Positions 25,203-33,280 of a stretch of 64,000 bases of DNA are shown here, one piece after another. The stretch's first letter is position 1. Each line of letters begins with the position of its first letter. A model generated the notes under the pieces. That model did not search any database and was not told the DNA's origin. It saw nothing but the letters and a program-made list of their open reading frames with translations. A program made the position numbers and the translations under genes. The stretch spans positions 1 to 64,000 of the forward strand of contig JAPTVL010000055.1 in assembly GCA_028065725.1 (NCBI GenBank). Direction: 5' to 3'. Origin of the DNA: Betaproteobacteria bacterium (GTDB lineage Bacteria > Pseudomonadota > Gammaproteobacteria > Burkholderiales > Rhodocyclaceae).

Positions 25203-26570
25203 ATGTATCCTTGCGGCATGCATCATCATTTCAGCACATCTCTCGTTGTAGACAATCCAGAAATCGCGGAGGCACGCGACCTCGCGACGGGTGAGATTCA
25301 CACCGTTTGGGACGTGGTTGGCGAAGACTACGAGAGGGCATTGCAGACTCGGATGGCGTTGAAGCAGGGCATCGAGGCGGGTACCCCCCAGCTGGTCTGC
25401 CCGCTTTGCTCAGTGCCCGTCCATTTGGTGTCGCTGTCTCAGGAGAGGCGCTTCTACCTGCGGCACGAGACGGAGGACGGACGCTGCCCATTTCGCACGA
25501 AAGGCGGCCTGAGCGAGGAACGCATCCTCGCCATGAAATACGACGGAGCGAGGGAGTCGGTGGCCCACAGGCGGATGAAGGACATCATCGCCGAGAGCCT
25601 GCGTTGCGACCCAGACTTCTCCGGTGTCGAGATTGAGAAGGTCTGGAAAGGCGAGGAGGCCAACGGGCGACGCAAGCCCGACGTGCGGGCAGTCTGGAAG
25701 GGGACTTTGTCTGTTGCCTTCGAGGTGCAACTATCCACCACGTTCCTGCGGGTTATCGCGGCACGCCGCGAGTTCTACCTCCGAGAGGGCGGGCTGCTCT
25801 TTTGGGTGTTTAACCGTTTCGACATAGGGGACGCACGGCTCACGCAGGAGGATGTTTTTTACAACAACAACCGCAACGCATTCGTGGCGAACGAGAACAC
25901 GCTGTCGGTCTCGAAGTCGGCGGGGCGGTTGGTGCTGGACTGCGTTTGGTCGGAGCCATCCATCGAGAACGGAATTCTGACGTGGGGCCAGCAAGGGCGG
26001 CAGGTCTCGTTCGGCGAACTGACGGTGGAACGGGACAGGCAGAGAGTTTTCTTCTTCGATGCTGACGCGGCAAGGAAACGTTGCGAGGCGATGGCCAAGG
26101 ACTGGCCGCTAAGGAACGACTTCCGCAGGTTCTGGACGGGGAGGCGGGCTGGATACAACGACGGCGCTTGGCTCTCTCTGCGTCGAAGATTCTCCGAACG
26201 TGGCATGGCGCTGCCGAGGTTCCCAGGCGATGCAGATGGGATGGCCGCCCTGCTAGATTCGCTCTACTCGGCCTCGGAGGGTCGTCCCGTGGGTTGGGGC
26301 TACGCCAACCTCGTGAAGGTCGCCCACCATGTATTCGACAAGCACAAGGGCCATCTCTGGGCTTTCAAGCTTATGCTAGCCGCCCATGGACGCGGCCCTC
26401 AGATTGTCGCCGAGGACACAACTGGCAAGTGGAGGTCGGGCAAGGTCAGGGTCTATCGCGACGCTTGGGTGAAGGGGAATCCCGATTTTTCACCCGACCG
26501 CCGCTACGACACACTCGTCTCGTTTCTCTTCCCCGAGATTGCCTCAGAACTTCCGAAGAGCCCGGTCTGA
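25203..26570 (+). CDS. CoiA/DUF6035-like putative nuclease
   Basis: Encodes about 455 residues. Near residue 55 there is a short zinc-like CPLCSVPVHLVS. Around residue 155 it has RRKPDVRAVWKGTLSVAFEV followed by QLS. The Asp and the Glu-x-Gln of this stretch are the arrangement seen in PD-(D/E)xK-like domains of CoiA/DUF6035 proteins, which are linked to competence or found in defence regions. The start is uncertain: ATG 25203 and ATG 25218 are both possible, and the frame stays open to 25101. The gene is flanked by a toxin-antitoxin pair and by hairpins, and it interrupts the sulfur cluster, which suggests acquisition. Family naming is from memory and moderately certain. Confidence 0.6.
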   Translation: MYPCGMHHHFSTSLVVDNPEIAEARDLATGEIHTVWDVVGEDYERALQTRMALKQGIEAGTPQLVCPLCSVPVHLVSLSQERRFYLRHETEDGRCPFRTKGGLSEERILAMKYDGARESVAHRRMKDIIAESLRCDPDFSGVEIEKVWKGEEANGRRKPDVRAVWKGTLSVAFEVQLSTTFLRVIAARREFYLREGGLLFWVFNRFDIGDARLTQEDVFYNNNRNAFVANENTLSVSKSAGRLVLDCVWSEPSIENGILTWGQQGRQVSFGELTVERDRQRVFFFDADAARKRCEAMAKDWPLRNDFRRFWTGRRAGYNDGAWLSLRRRFSERGMALPRFPGDADGMAALLDSLYSASEGRPVGWGYANLVKVAHHVFDKHKGHLWAFKLMLAAHGRGPQIVAEDTTGKWRSGKVRVYRDAWVKGNPDFSPDRRYDTLVSFLFPEIASELPKSPV

Positions 26571-26617
26571 CCCGTTGGCGGCATGGCTTGACTATTTTCC
26601 CTGTTCACTCCTGAAAC

Positions 26618-26647
26618 GACGAAGCCCCGAATGATCGGGGCTTCGTC
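26618..26647 (+). terminator. hairpin after the putative nuclease gene
   Basis: A perfect 13-bp stem (26618-26630 with 26635-26647) with a four-base loop. The tail is only weakly T-rich, so efficiency is uncertain. It separates the nuclease gene from the convergent hdr/qmo operon. Confidence 0.7.
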
Positions 26648-26705
26648 TTGCTACCAATCGTCGGCGCTCTCTCAAGAAACAACTGTTCTTCATTGAGGCT
26701 TGGCA

Positions 26706-26735
26706 CTGGTGGCACGGCGATCGCCGTGCCACCAG
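26706..26735. repeat. perfect 30-bp palindrome at the end of the hdr/qmo operon
   Basis: Bases 26706-26720 and 26721-26735 are exact reverse complements. The right half overlaps a good copy of the dispersed 22-nt repeat, and the left half resembles a decayed inverted copy (16 of 22 from 26698). It lies 26 nt after the hdrB-like stop and could act as the terminator of that operon. Confidence 0.8.
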
Positions 26736-26743
26736 CGCCGACT
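26722..26743 (-). repeat. dispersed 22-nt repeat, copy 6
   Basis: Matches 20 of 22 positions on the minus strand, i.e. in the direction of the hdrB-like gene that ends at 26761. It forms the right arm of the palindrome described at 26706-26735. Confidence 0.75.
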
Positions 26744-26760
26744 CTTGTTGCGAGCTGCGC

Positions 26761-27660
26761 TTACTTCCCGGCGATCTTTTCCAGCTTCTCGGCGCGGATC
26801 AGCTGGCCGTCGAGGGCCGCGTCCTTGGCCGAGCCGCCGTAGGCGACGGTCATCAGCTGCGAGTAATACACCACGGGCATGTTGAACTTGGTGCCCTGTT
26901 TCTTGTTGATCTCGGACTGATAGACCTCGACGTTGGCCTGGCACAGCGGGCAGGGCGTGACGATCATCTCGGCGCCGTGGTCGTAGGCCGATTCGACGAT
27001 GTCGCGGATCTGCTTCTGGCTCTTCTCGGTTTCGGAGAAGGCCAGCGCGCCGCCGCAGCAGGTGACCTTCTGCTCGTACTTGGTCAATGCCTCGCCGCCC
27101 AGGGTTTCCACCATCTTGTCGAGGTAGAGCGGGTTCTCGAAGGATTCGCCGACGATGCCGAAGGGGCGGTTGGTCTGGCAGCCGACGTAGCCGGCGATCT
27201 TGAGGCCTTCCAGCGACTTCTTCATTGGCGCCTTGAGGCCTTCGTAGCCGAAGTCCTCGATCAGCACCTCGACCATGTGGCGCACTTCGACCTCGCCCTT
27301 GTAGTGCAGGCCGGCCGCGGCCAGCGCCTCGTTGGTTTCCTTCATCAACTGCGCCGAGGCGTCGAGCCGCTCCTTGGATTCGCGCGCGCCCAGCCAGCAG
27401 GCGGCGCAGGTGGCGACGATGTCCTGGCCCGGCAGGTGGGTCTCGGCCTGGGCGAAGTTGCGGGCGTTGATCGCGATGCGCGGCAGTTCGCCGCCTTCGC
27501 AATAGCCGATCGAGGCGCCGCAGCAGTTCCAGTCGGGAATCTCGGTCAGCTTGATGTCGAGCGACTTGCACATCGAGTTGGTCGACACCAGGTAGTTCGA
27601 GGCCGAAGCCTTGAGCTGCGAGGAGCAGCCGGGGTAGAACGCGTATTCTTTCTTAGCCAT
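26761..27660 (-). CDS. HdrB-like CCG-domain subunit of the Qmo-type complex
   Basis: Encodes 299 residues. Two cysteine-rich CCG domains are visible: one with GCSS, NCCGAS and TCAACW in the first 100 residues, and one with GCQTN, TCCGGA and CPLC between about 165 and 245. In heterodisulfide reductase these domains bind unusual [4Fe-4S] clusters at the disulfide site. Here it is the last gene of qmoA-qmoB-hdrC-hdrB, 14 nt after the HdrC-like gene, so it probably carries electrons between AprBA and a further acceptor. Gram-positive sulfate reducers have the same QmoAB-HdrCB set in place of QmoC. The protein is soluble by sequence. Confidence 0.88.
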   Translation of the reverse strand: MAKKEYAFYPGCSSQLKASASNYLVSTNSMCKSLDIKLTEIPDWNCCGASIGYCEGGELPRIAINARNFAQAETHLPGQDIVATCAACWLGARESKERLDASAQLMKETNEALAAAGLHYKGEVEVRHMVEVLIEDFGYEGLKAPMKKSLEGLKIAGYVGCQTNRPFGIVGESFENPLYLDKMVETLGGEALTKYEQKVTCCGGALAFSETEKSQKQIRDIVESAYDHGAEMIVTPCPLCQANVEVYQSEINKKQGTKFNMPVVYYSQLMTVAYGGSAKDAALDGQLIRAEKLEKIAGK

Positions 27661-27674
27661 TTTCCGATTCTCCG

Positions 27675-28298
27675 TCAGGCGCTGAAGCCCTTTTTGCGAT
27701 CCTCGATTTCCTTCGCCTTGGCGATGATGGCGTGGAAGCCTTTCAGGTCCTTGACGCCGTGGCCGCCAAAGATCTCCATCGGATTGAGGCGCTTGGCCAT
27801 CAGCAGGCCGAGGCCGATGCTCTGCATCGAAAGCGCTTCCTTGATGCCGGCGATCAGACCACCGCGGAAGTAGTGGCGCAGCGTCAGCGTCAGCTCATTG
27901 ACGCGGCCCTTCTTGATCAGGTTGTTCCAGAACAGCGTGGCGAAATCGCGCGTCGGCTGGCCCTTGGGGGCGAGGCCGAGACGGTGCGCGTAGTTGGCCA
28001 GACCGTGCATGATGTGGGTGATCGGCAACTGGCGCGGGCAGCGCACCATGCAGTTGTAGCAGGAGGTGCACATGAACATCGAGTCGGAACCCAGCACCTC
28101 ATCGCGCTTGCCGGCACGGATCATCATGAAAATCTTCTGCGGCGAATGTTCCCAGGCATTGCCCAAGGGGCAGGAGCCAGCGCAGACGCCGCACTGCATG
28201 CACATCTTGACCATGTGGCCTTCTTCGACGTTGGCTTCGACTTCCTTGAGGAAGTTGTTGCGGTAACGTTCGACGGCGGCTTGGTTTGCGGTAGTCAT
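27675..28298 (-). CDS. HdrC-like iron-sulfur subunit of the Qmo-type complex
   Basis: Encodes 207 residues. Two ferredoxin motifs are present, CMQCGVCAGSCPLG near residue 33 and CTSCYNCMVRCP near residue 77, each for a [4Fe-4S] cluster. The order and spacing are those of HdrC. No membrane helices of the NarI type are present, in contrast to QmoC. The ATG at 28298 is preferred because AAGGAG lies nine bases upstream; the ATG at 28307 would touch that ribosome site. It transfers electrons between QmoAB and the HdrB-like subunit. Confidence 0.88.
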   Translation of the reverse strand: MTTANQAAVERYRNNFLKEVEANVEEGHMVKMCMQCGVCAGSCPLGNAWEHSPQKIFMMIRAGKRDEVLGSDSMFMCTSCYNCMVRCPRQLPITHIMHGLANYAHRLGLAPKGQPTRDFATLFWNNLIKKGRVNELTLTLRHYFRGGLIAGIKEALSMQSIGLGLLMAKRLNPMEIFGGHGVKDLKGFHAIIAKAKEIEDRKKGFSA

Positions 28299-28311
28299 TG
28301 CTTGCATCTCC

Positions 28312-30555
28312 TTAACCGAAACCTTTCATGGGCGAGGGGCCGAGCTTGTCGAGTTCGGCGACGTAGTCGTTGATCAGCTTGACCACGCGCGCATTGTCGG
28401 TGATCGCCACTTCCTGCGTCTGCACCCGCTCGGGTTCGAGACCCATCTGCTTCAGCGTGTCGCCGATCTTGCTCATGCGGTAGTGGGCGAGCTCGGAGCC
28501 CTTGACGAAGTGGCACTGGTAGTCGTCGCCCTTCTTGCAGCCCATCATCATCACGCCGTCGTAACCGGAGTTCAGCGCATCGGTGATCCAGATGGTGTTG
28601 ACCGAGCCGAGGCAGCGCACCGGGATGACGCGCACCCAGGCCGAGTAATTCATGCGCGCCAGGCCGGCCATGTCGAGCGCCGGGTAGGCGTCGTTCTCGC
28701 AGGCCAGCACCAGGATGCGCGGCTTCTCTTCGTCCTCCTCGGGAATCTCGACCGCCTTGACCTGGCTGCCGACGGTGTCGACCGAGTAGTTCTCGAAGGA
28801 GATCACGCGCACCGGGCAGGCGCCCATGCAGGTGCCGCAGCGGCGGCAGCGTTCCTCGTTGAATACCGGGAAGCGCTTTTCGTCCTCGTCGATGGCGCCG
28901 AAGGGGCATTCCACCGTGCAGCGCTTGCACTGGGTGCAGCCTTCGAGGCGCGCCTTGGGGAAGGACAGGTCGCCCGAACGCGGATGCGCGGCGCGGCCCA
29001 GTGCCGCGTTCTCGACCGCCTGGATCGCCTTCAGCGCGGCGCCGGTGGCGTCGTCGGTCGCCTGCAGAATGTCCATCGGGCGGCGCACCGGGCCGGCGGC
29101 ATAGATGCCGGTGCGGCGCGTTTCGTAGGGGAAGCAGATGAAGTGCGAGTCGGCGAAGCCGTGCTTGAACTGCGGCACGTCCGGACCCTGGCGGTAGTTG
29201 AGCTTGAGCACCGAGTTGCCGTGCATCACGATGCGCTGCGCCTTGGCCGCCTCGTCGCCGCCTTCGGCCGCCGTCACCACCGGGTTCCAGGCTTCGAGGT
29301 CGACGCCGGCGTTCGGCACCTGGCCGGTGGCCAGCACCACGAGGTCGGCGGCGATGGTGTTCTCCTCGTCGAGGATCAGGTCGCGGAATGTGACGGCGCA
29401 ACTGTCGCCGCCCGTGACCTTGCTCGCCTTGCCCTTGGTGAAAATCACGCCGCGTTCCTGCGCGCTGCGGTAGAAGTCCTCGCCCATGCCCGGCACGCGC
29501 AGGTCCTGGTACATGACCACGGTGTCGATCTCGGGGTTCTGGTCCTTGAAGTAGGTCGCCTGCTTGATGCTGGTGCCGCAGCAGTGGCCCGAGCAGTAGG
29601 AGAGGTGGGTGCCGGTATCGTCGCGCTGGCCTGCACATTGCACGAACACAACCGACTTCACTTCCTTGCCGTCGGCGCGCTTGATCGCGCCGCCGTTGGC
29701 CTGGATGGCCAGGGCTTCGAGACCGGCCTGGTCGACCACATTGGGCTGGCCGCCGCCGAGTTCGGGCAGCTTGGCCATGTCGTAAGTGGTGAAGCCGGTG
29801 GCCTGGACGATGGCGCCGACGGTTTCCTCGCTGACCGTTCCCGATTCCTGTGCGATCTTGATCGCGAAGCGTCCCGGCGCGCCGGAGGTTTCGGCGATGG
29901 TCGAATTCAGGTGGACCTTGATCAGCGGGTTGGCCGCGATCCTTGCGACCATCTCGGTCACGCCCGTGTCCTGGGCCGCAGCGTAGGGCGTCTTGAAGGG
30001 CTGGCGCTTCCACAGCCTGGCCGCCATGCCACCCAGCGCGCCGGTCTTTTCGACGATCACGGCCTCGTAGCCGGCCTCGGCGATTTCCAGCGCCGCGGTC
30101 ATGCCGGCCATGCCGCCGCCGACGACGAGAATGCGCTTCGACGAGCTTTCCTTGGCGACGCCGGCCGGCGGGGTCATTTTCTTGACTTCGGCGCAGCCCA
30201 TGCGGACGTAGTCGGCGGCCATCTCCTGGCGCACCTCGTCGTGTTCCTTGCCGGCGGCGACCACCCACAGTACGCCTTCGCGCAGGTTGGCGCGCGACAG
30301 GGCGACGCCGTCGAACTGGAAGGCCTCGGTCTTGGCGCGGCGCGAACAGGCCGCGATGCAGACGTGGGTCACCGCCTCGTTGGCGATGTCGTCCTTGATC
30401 GTCTGCACGCCTTCGGCATTGCACAGGAAGGGGTGGCTCTTGACGATCGCCATCTTGCCTTCCTTCTTGGCGATGTTTTCGAGCTGCCCGACCTTCATGG
30501 CATCGCCGATGCCGCAGCCGGAGCAGATGTACGCGGCGTATTTGTTATCGGCCAT
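28312..30555 (-). CDS. qmoB: QmoB (HdrA-like flavoprotein with Fe-S and MvhD domains)
   Basis: Encodes 747 residues. The N-terminal 120 residues hold ICSGCGIGDAMK and CIAACSRRAKT. An FAD domain follows, beginning RILVVGGGMAGMTAALE near residue 143. Two ferredoxin clusters, CTQCKRCTVECP and CRRCGTCMGACP, lie near 540 and 570. The C-terminal 150 residues with MMGCKKGDDYQCHF are the MvhD-like domain, which in other complexes exchanges electrons with a partner. This domain order is that of QmoB, which works with AprBA. It starts two bases after the qmoA stop and ends 13 nt before the HdrC-like gene. Confidence 0.92.
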   Translation of the reverse strand: MADNKYAAYICSGCGIGDAMKVGQLENIAKKEGKMAIVKSHPFLCNAEGVQTIKDDIANEAVTHVCIAACSRRAKTEAFQFDGVALSRANLREGVLWVVAAGKEHDEVRQEMAADYVRMGCAEVKKMTPPAGVAKESSSKRILVVGGGMAGMTAALEIAEAGYEAVIVEKTGALGGMAARLWKRQPFKTPYAAAQDTGVTEMVARIAANPLIKVHLNSTIAETSGAPGRFAIKIAQESGTVSEETVGAIVQATGFTTYDMAKLPELGGGQPNVVDQAGLEALAIQANGGAIKRADGKEVKSVVFVQCAGQRDDTGTHLSYCSGHCCGTSIKQATYFKDQNPEIDTVVMYQDLRVPGMGEDFYRSAQERGVIFTKGKASKVTGGDSCAVTFRDLILDEENTIAADLVVLATGQVPNAGVDLEAWNPVVTAAEGGDEAAKAQRIVMHGNSVLKLNYRQGPDVPQFKHGFADSHFICFPYETRRTGIYAAGPVRRPMDILQATDDATGAALKAIQAVENAALGRAAHPRSGDLSFPKARLEGCTQCKRCTVECPFGAIDEDEKRFPVFNEERCRRCGTCMGACPVRVISFENYSVDTVGSQVKAVEIPEEDEEKPRILVLACENDAYPALDMAGLARMNYSAWVRVIPVRCLGSVNTIWITDALNSGYDGVMMMGCKKGDDYQCHFVKGSELAHYRMSKIGDTLKQMGLEPERVQTQEVAITDNARVVKLINDYVAELDKLGPSPMKGFG

Positions 30556-30557
30556 GA

Positions 30558-31841
30558 TTACGCGGCCTCCGTCGAAGCGGTTTTACGAATGACCTGGATT
30601 GCATGCAGCGATGCCGCCGTGGCGCTTTGCACCGAGCGATTGACGTCGAGCGGGCTGGCCGCCGAGCCGGCGCCGAACATGCCGCCGTCCTTGCTGCCCT
30701 CGATGAAGTTCGAGGAATCGAGGATGATGTCGTCGGGCAGTTTCACGCCGGTGATCTCGGGTTCCATGCCCACCGCCAGCACCACCAGGTCGTGCTCGGT
30801 GGCATAGCGGTGGTAGCCCTCGGTATCGACGCCGTGCAGCACCGGGTTGCCGTTTTCGGTGTTCTCGACTATCTTCGCCACCTTGCTCTTGACGAAGCTG
30901 ACCGTCGCGTCCTTCTGCACCATCTGGTAGAAATCCTCGAAGCGGTCGATGGCGCGGATGTCGATGTAATAGATGGTCGACTTGCCCGTCTCGCCATAGG
31001 CCTCGCGCACGTATTGGGTTTGCTTCAGTGAGGCCATGCAGCAGATGCGCGAGCAGTGGCGCAGGTGGTTTTCGTCGCGCGATCCGGCGCACTGGATGAA
31101 GGCGATGTTCTTCGCCTCCTTGCCGTCGCCGGGGCGCAGGATCTTGCCGCCGGTGGGGCCCTGCGGATCGGCCAGGCGCTCGAATTCGAGGCTGGTGATC
31201 ACGTTGGGGAAGCGGTCGTAGCCGTAGGGCTGAATCTTGTTGGCGTCGTAAGGGCGCCAGCCGGTGGCCCAGACCACGGCACCGACCTGCAACGTGACCG
31301 ATTCTTCCTTCATCTCCAGATCGACGGCGCCGACCGGGCAGGCTGCCTTGGCCTTCTCGCCTTCGGGCGTGCCGACGATCGACGGGTCGATCACGTAGCG
31401 CTGCGGATGGGCCATGTTGTGCGGCAGGTAGGCCGCCTTCATCTTGTCCAGGCCGTAGTTCCACGGGTTCGGGATCTCGGCGCTGACGGCTTCGGCGCAC
31501 TTGCCACAGGCGGTGCAGTTTTCATTGACGAAGCGCGGCGCAATTTTCAGCGTCACCGTGTAATCGCCACGGCTGCCGGAGACGGCGGTGACCTCGGTCA
31601 TGGTCATCAGGCGCACGTTGCGGTTCTGCTTGAGGCGCCGCAGGTTGATTTCCAGCCCGCAGGTGGGGTGGCACATCTTGGGAAAGTAGCGGTAGAGCCG
31701 CGCGGTGCGGCCGCCGAGGACAGGTGCCTTTTCGACCAGGATCACCTGCTTGCCGCATTCCGCGGCTTCCAGCGCCGCGGTCATGCCGCTGATGCCGCCG
31801 CCGACGACCAGAATCGTCTGGTTGGTTGCTATTGAAGCCAT
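30558..31841 (-). CDS. qmoA: QmoA (HdrA-like flavoprotein)
   Basis: Encodes 427 residues. TILVVGGGISGMTAALEAA near residue 10 binds FAD. CHPTCGLEINLRRL and CTACGKCAEAVS carry cysteines for an Fe-S cluster, and CAGSRDENHLRHCSRICC contains further conserved cysteines of HdrA-like proteins. QmoA is the flavoprotein of the quinone-interacting complex that serves adenylylsulfate reductase. The ATG at 31841 is chosen over an adjacent GTG. It is the first gene of the leftward operon with a 135-nt upstream gap. Confidence 0.92.
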   Translation of the reverse strand: MASIATNQTILVVGGGISGMTAALEAAECGKQVILVEKAPVLGGRTARLYRYFPKMCHPTCGLEINLRRLKQNRNVRLMTMTEVTAVSGSRGDYTVTLKIAPRFVNENCTACGKCAEAVSAEIPNPWNYGLDKMKAAYLPHNMAHPQRYVIDPSIVGTPEGEKAKAACPVGAVDLEMKEESVTLQVGAVVWATGWRPYDANKIQPYGYDRFPNVITSLEFERLADPQGPTGGKILRPGDGKEAKNIAFIQCAGSRDENHLRHCSRICCMASLKQTQYVREAYGETGKSTIYYIDIRAIDRFEDFYQMVQKDATVSFVKSKVAKIVENTENGNPVLHGVDTEGYHRYATEHDLVVLAVGMEPEITGVKLPDDIILDSSNFIEGSKDGGMFGAGSAASPLDVNRSVQSATAASLHAIQVIRKTASTEAA

Positions 31842-31976
31842 CACATCGAGCTCCCGGATATTGTTCCTGTGGGCCGCGATTTTATCGGCAGGTGCTGCGT
31901 GAGCCTGTCCAATCTTCCAATGTTGTAATAGAAAAGCTGAATGCGCCGCAGCGAGTGCGCTGCGTGATGGCAGAAG

Positions 31977-32507
31977 CTACACGATTGCCGGCTGGGTTGC
32001 CAGTTGCCGAATTTCGAAAGTCATCGCCGTCAGGTCGGCGAGAACCCAGGTCGCGGCCGGCGCGCCGAGTCCGGCGACGGTACCGGGGTTCACCAGCCAG
32101 GTCAGGCCGCCCTTGATGTTGGCCTGCTGGCGGATTTCGGTTTCGTGGCTGTGACCGCAGCAGACCAGGTCGTAGTCGCCGGTGCAGGCCATGCCGTGGC
32201 CGATGTGCGGATAGTGGGTGAGGAAGATGCGTCGACCGCCGAGTTCGATCGCGGCATCCTGGCCGTGGTAGTGCAACTGGTCTTCCGAGTGGCAGGCGAT
32301 GCGGGCGATGGAAACCGGATCGCCGAGATTGTTGCCATGCACGGCGTGGATCGGCAGGCCCAGTTTGAGCGAGGCCTTCAGCGTGTTGCCGCCGATGATG
32401 TCGCCGCAGTGGATCACCGCTTCGGCGCCCTCGTCCCTGGCCGTGGCGACCGCCGTCGCCATCATCGGGCCGCGGTCGTGGCTGTCGGACAGAATGCAGA
32501 TTCTCAT
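31977..32507 (-). CDS. YfcE/MJ0936-type metallophosphoesterase
   Basis: Encodes 176 residues. The metal-binding motifs ICILSDSHDRG at the N-terminus, HCGDIIGG near residue 33, HGNN near residue 58, LTHYPHIGHG near 95 and CCGHSHE near 116 give the complete dinuclear site of calcineurin-like phosphoesterases. The YfcE group hydrolyses phosphodiesters, but the physiological substrate is not known. It overlaps the next upstream small gene by four bases, so the three genes here form one transcript between the qmo and soe genes. Confidence 0.88.
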   Translation of the reverse strand: MRICILSDSHDRGPMMATAVATARDEGAEAVIHCGDIIGGNTLKASLKLGLPIHAVHGNNLGDPVSIARIACHSEDQLHYHGQDAAIELGGRRIFLTHYPHIGHGMACTGDYDLVCCGHSHETEIRQQANIKGGLTWLVNPGTVAGLGAPAATWVLADLTAMTFEIRQLATQPAIV

Positions 32508-32692
32508 TGGTTCTGTTCCTTGCCGAAGCCAAAAATCTGGTCGAGGCGAAACTCGCGAATCAGCGCATCGGCTGCGGCGTGGCCATGTTCCCTGGCCACG
32601 TCGGCGAGAATCAGGCGCGCGCCGTTGCGGTTGTAGCCGCCGCCGAAGCTGACCTGGGTGGCGAGCAGCTCGCGGGCTTTCTCCAGTGTCAT
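32504..32692 (-). CDS. small conserved-looking hypothetical protein (62 aa)
   Basis: Encodes 62 residues starting MTLEKARELLATQVSFGGGY. It has no cysteines, no membrane segment and no signal peptide. It overlaps both neighbours by four bases (ATGA type), which argues strongly for real translation. Overall it looks like a small helical, cytoplasmic protein. I do not recognise a family; its role may be tied to the phosphoesterase or to the following small protein. Confidence 0.65.
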   Translation of the reverse strand: MTLEKARELLATQVSFGGGYNRNGARLILADVAREHGHAAADALIREFRLDQIFGFGKEQNQ

Positions 32693-33093
32693 ATGATGAC
32701 CGGGCCGTGGTAGTCCTCGTCCAGCGTCGGCGCCTTGTCGCCCAGGGTTTCGGAAAGTGCCGCGGAACGCGTACCATGGTGGTCGGCCTGGATTTGCAGC
32801 ACACTGGTCACGCAATCGCCGAGGTTGTCGTAGAACTCGCGGCCGGTACCGAATACCGCGTTTTCCGAATAGAAGAACTGGCAGCGGAAACGTTGCTCGC
32901 CGGTCTTGGCGACGATGAACTCGGCGCCGAGTTCGCTCCAGTAGAGCGCGGGACAGGCGGTCGGCTGCGGGTCCTCAGGTTTCAGCAGCAGTTCGACTTC
33001 CGCTGTTTGCAGCGGCACCAGGCGGCCGTAGCGTTCGAACAGGATCTGGTTGACCAGTTTGGATTCGGTATCGGTAAAGTCGGGGATGGGCAT
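32689..33093 (-). CDS. hypothetical protein (134 aa) upstream of phosphoesterase
   Basis: Encodes 134 residues beginning MPIPDFTDTESKLVNQILFE. Three cysteines are scattered and do not form a cluster motif. The second half contains FFYSENAVFGTGREFYDNLG. No signal peptide or membrane helix is apparent. It is the first gene of the three-gene leftward cassette and is divergent to soeA, sharing a 187-nt upstream region with it. I do not recognise a family, so function is unknown; the shared promoter region may link it to sulfite metabolism. Confidence 0.65.
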   Translation of the reverse strand: MPIPDFTDTESKLVNQILFERYGRLVPLQTAEVELLLKPEDPQPTACPALYWSELGAEFIVAKTGEQRFRCQFFYSENAVFGTGREFYDNLGDCVTSVLQIQADHHGTRSAALSETLGDKAPTLDEDYHGPVII

Positions 33094-33187
33094 AGTCTTG
33101 GCTCCTGCGTTGTTCTGCGCCTTGCGGCACAGGCTGCGTACTCTACAGCGGCGGCTTGCGCGCGGATAATCACTGTTGCTTATTGAA

Positions 33188-33206
33188 AAATAGAAATTAT
33201 CCCCTT
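33188..33206 (+). promoter_or_regulatory. AT-rich motif upstream of soeA, shared with the sat upstream region
   Basis: AAATAGAAATTATCCCCTT stands in an AT-rich stretch of the divergent region. AAATAGAAAT and ATCCCCTT also occur upstream of sat. It may be part of a common regulator site or simply a similar promoter. Confidence 0.35.
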
Positions 33207-33280
33207 GTGCCAGGGCGGGGGCATTGTCAGAATATCAAGACTTTCTAATGCTCCTGCCCGGGGCGTCAACCCAGCGTCCT

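Noticed and set aside
26659..26668. CGTCGGCGCT after the nuclease hairpin as a repeat copy
   Set aside because: The match stops after ten bases.
28483..30807. A 774-codon frame opposite qmoB and qmoA
   Set aside because: Composition is Ala/Gly/His/Val-rich with no family features; it is the mirror of the two flavoprotein genes.
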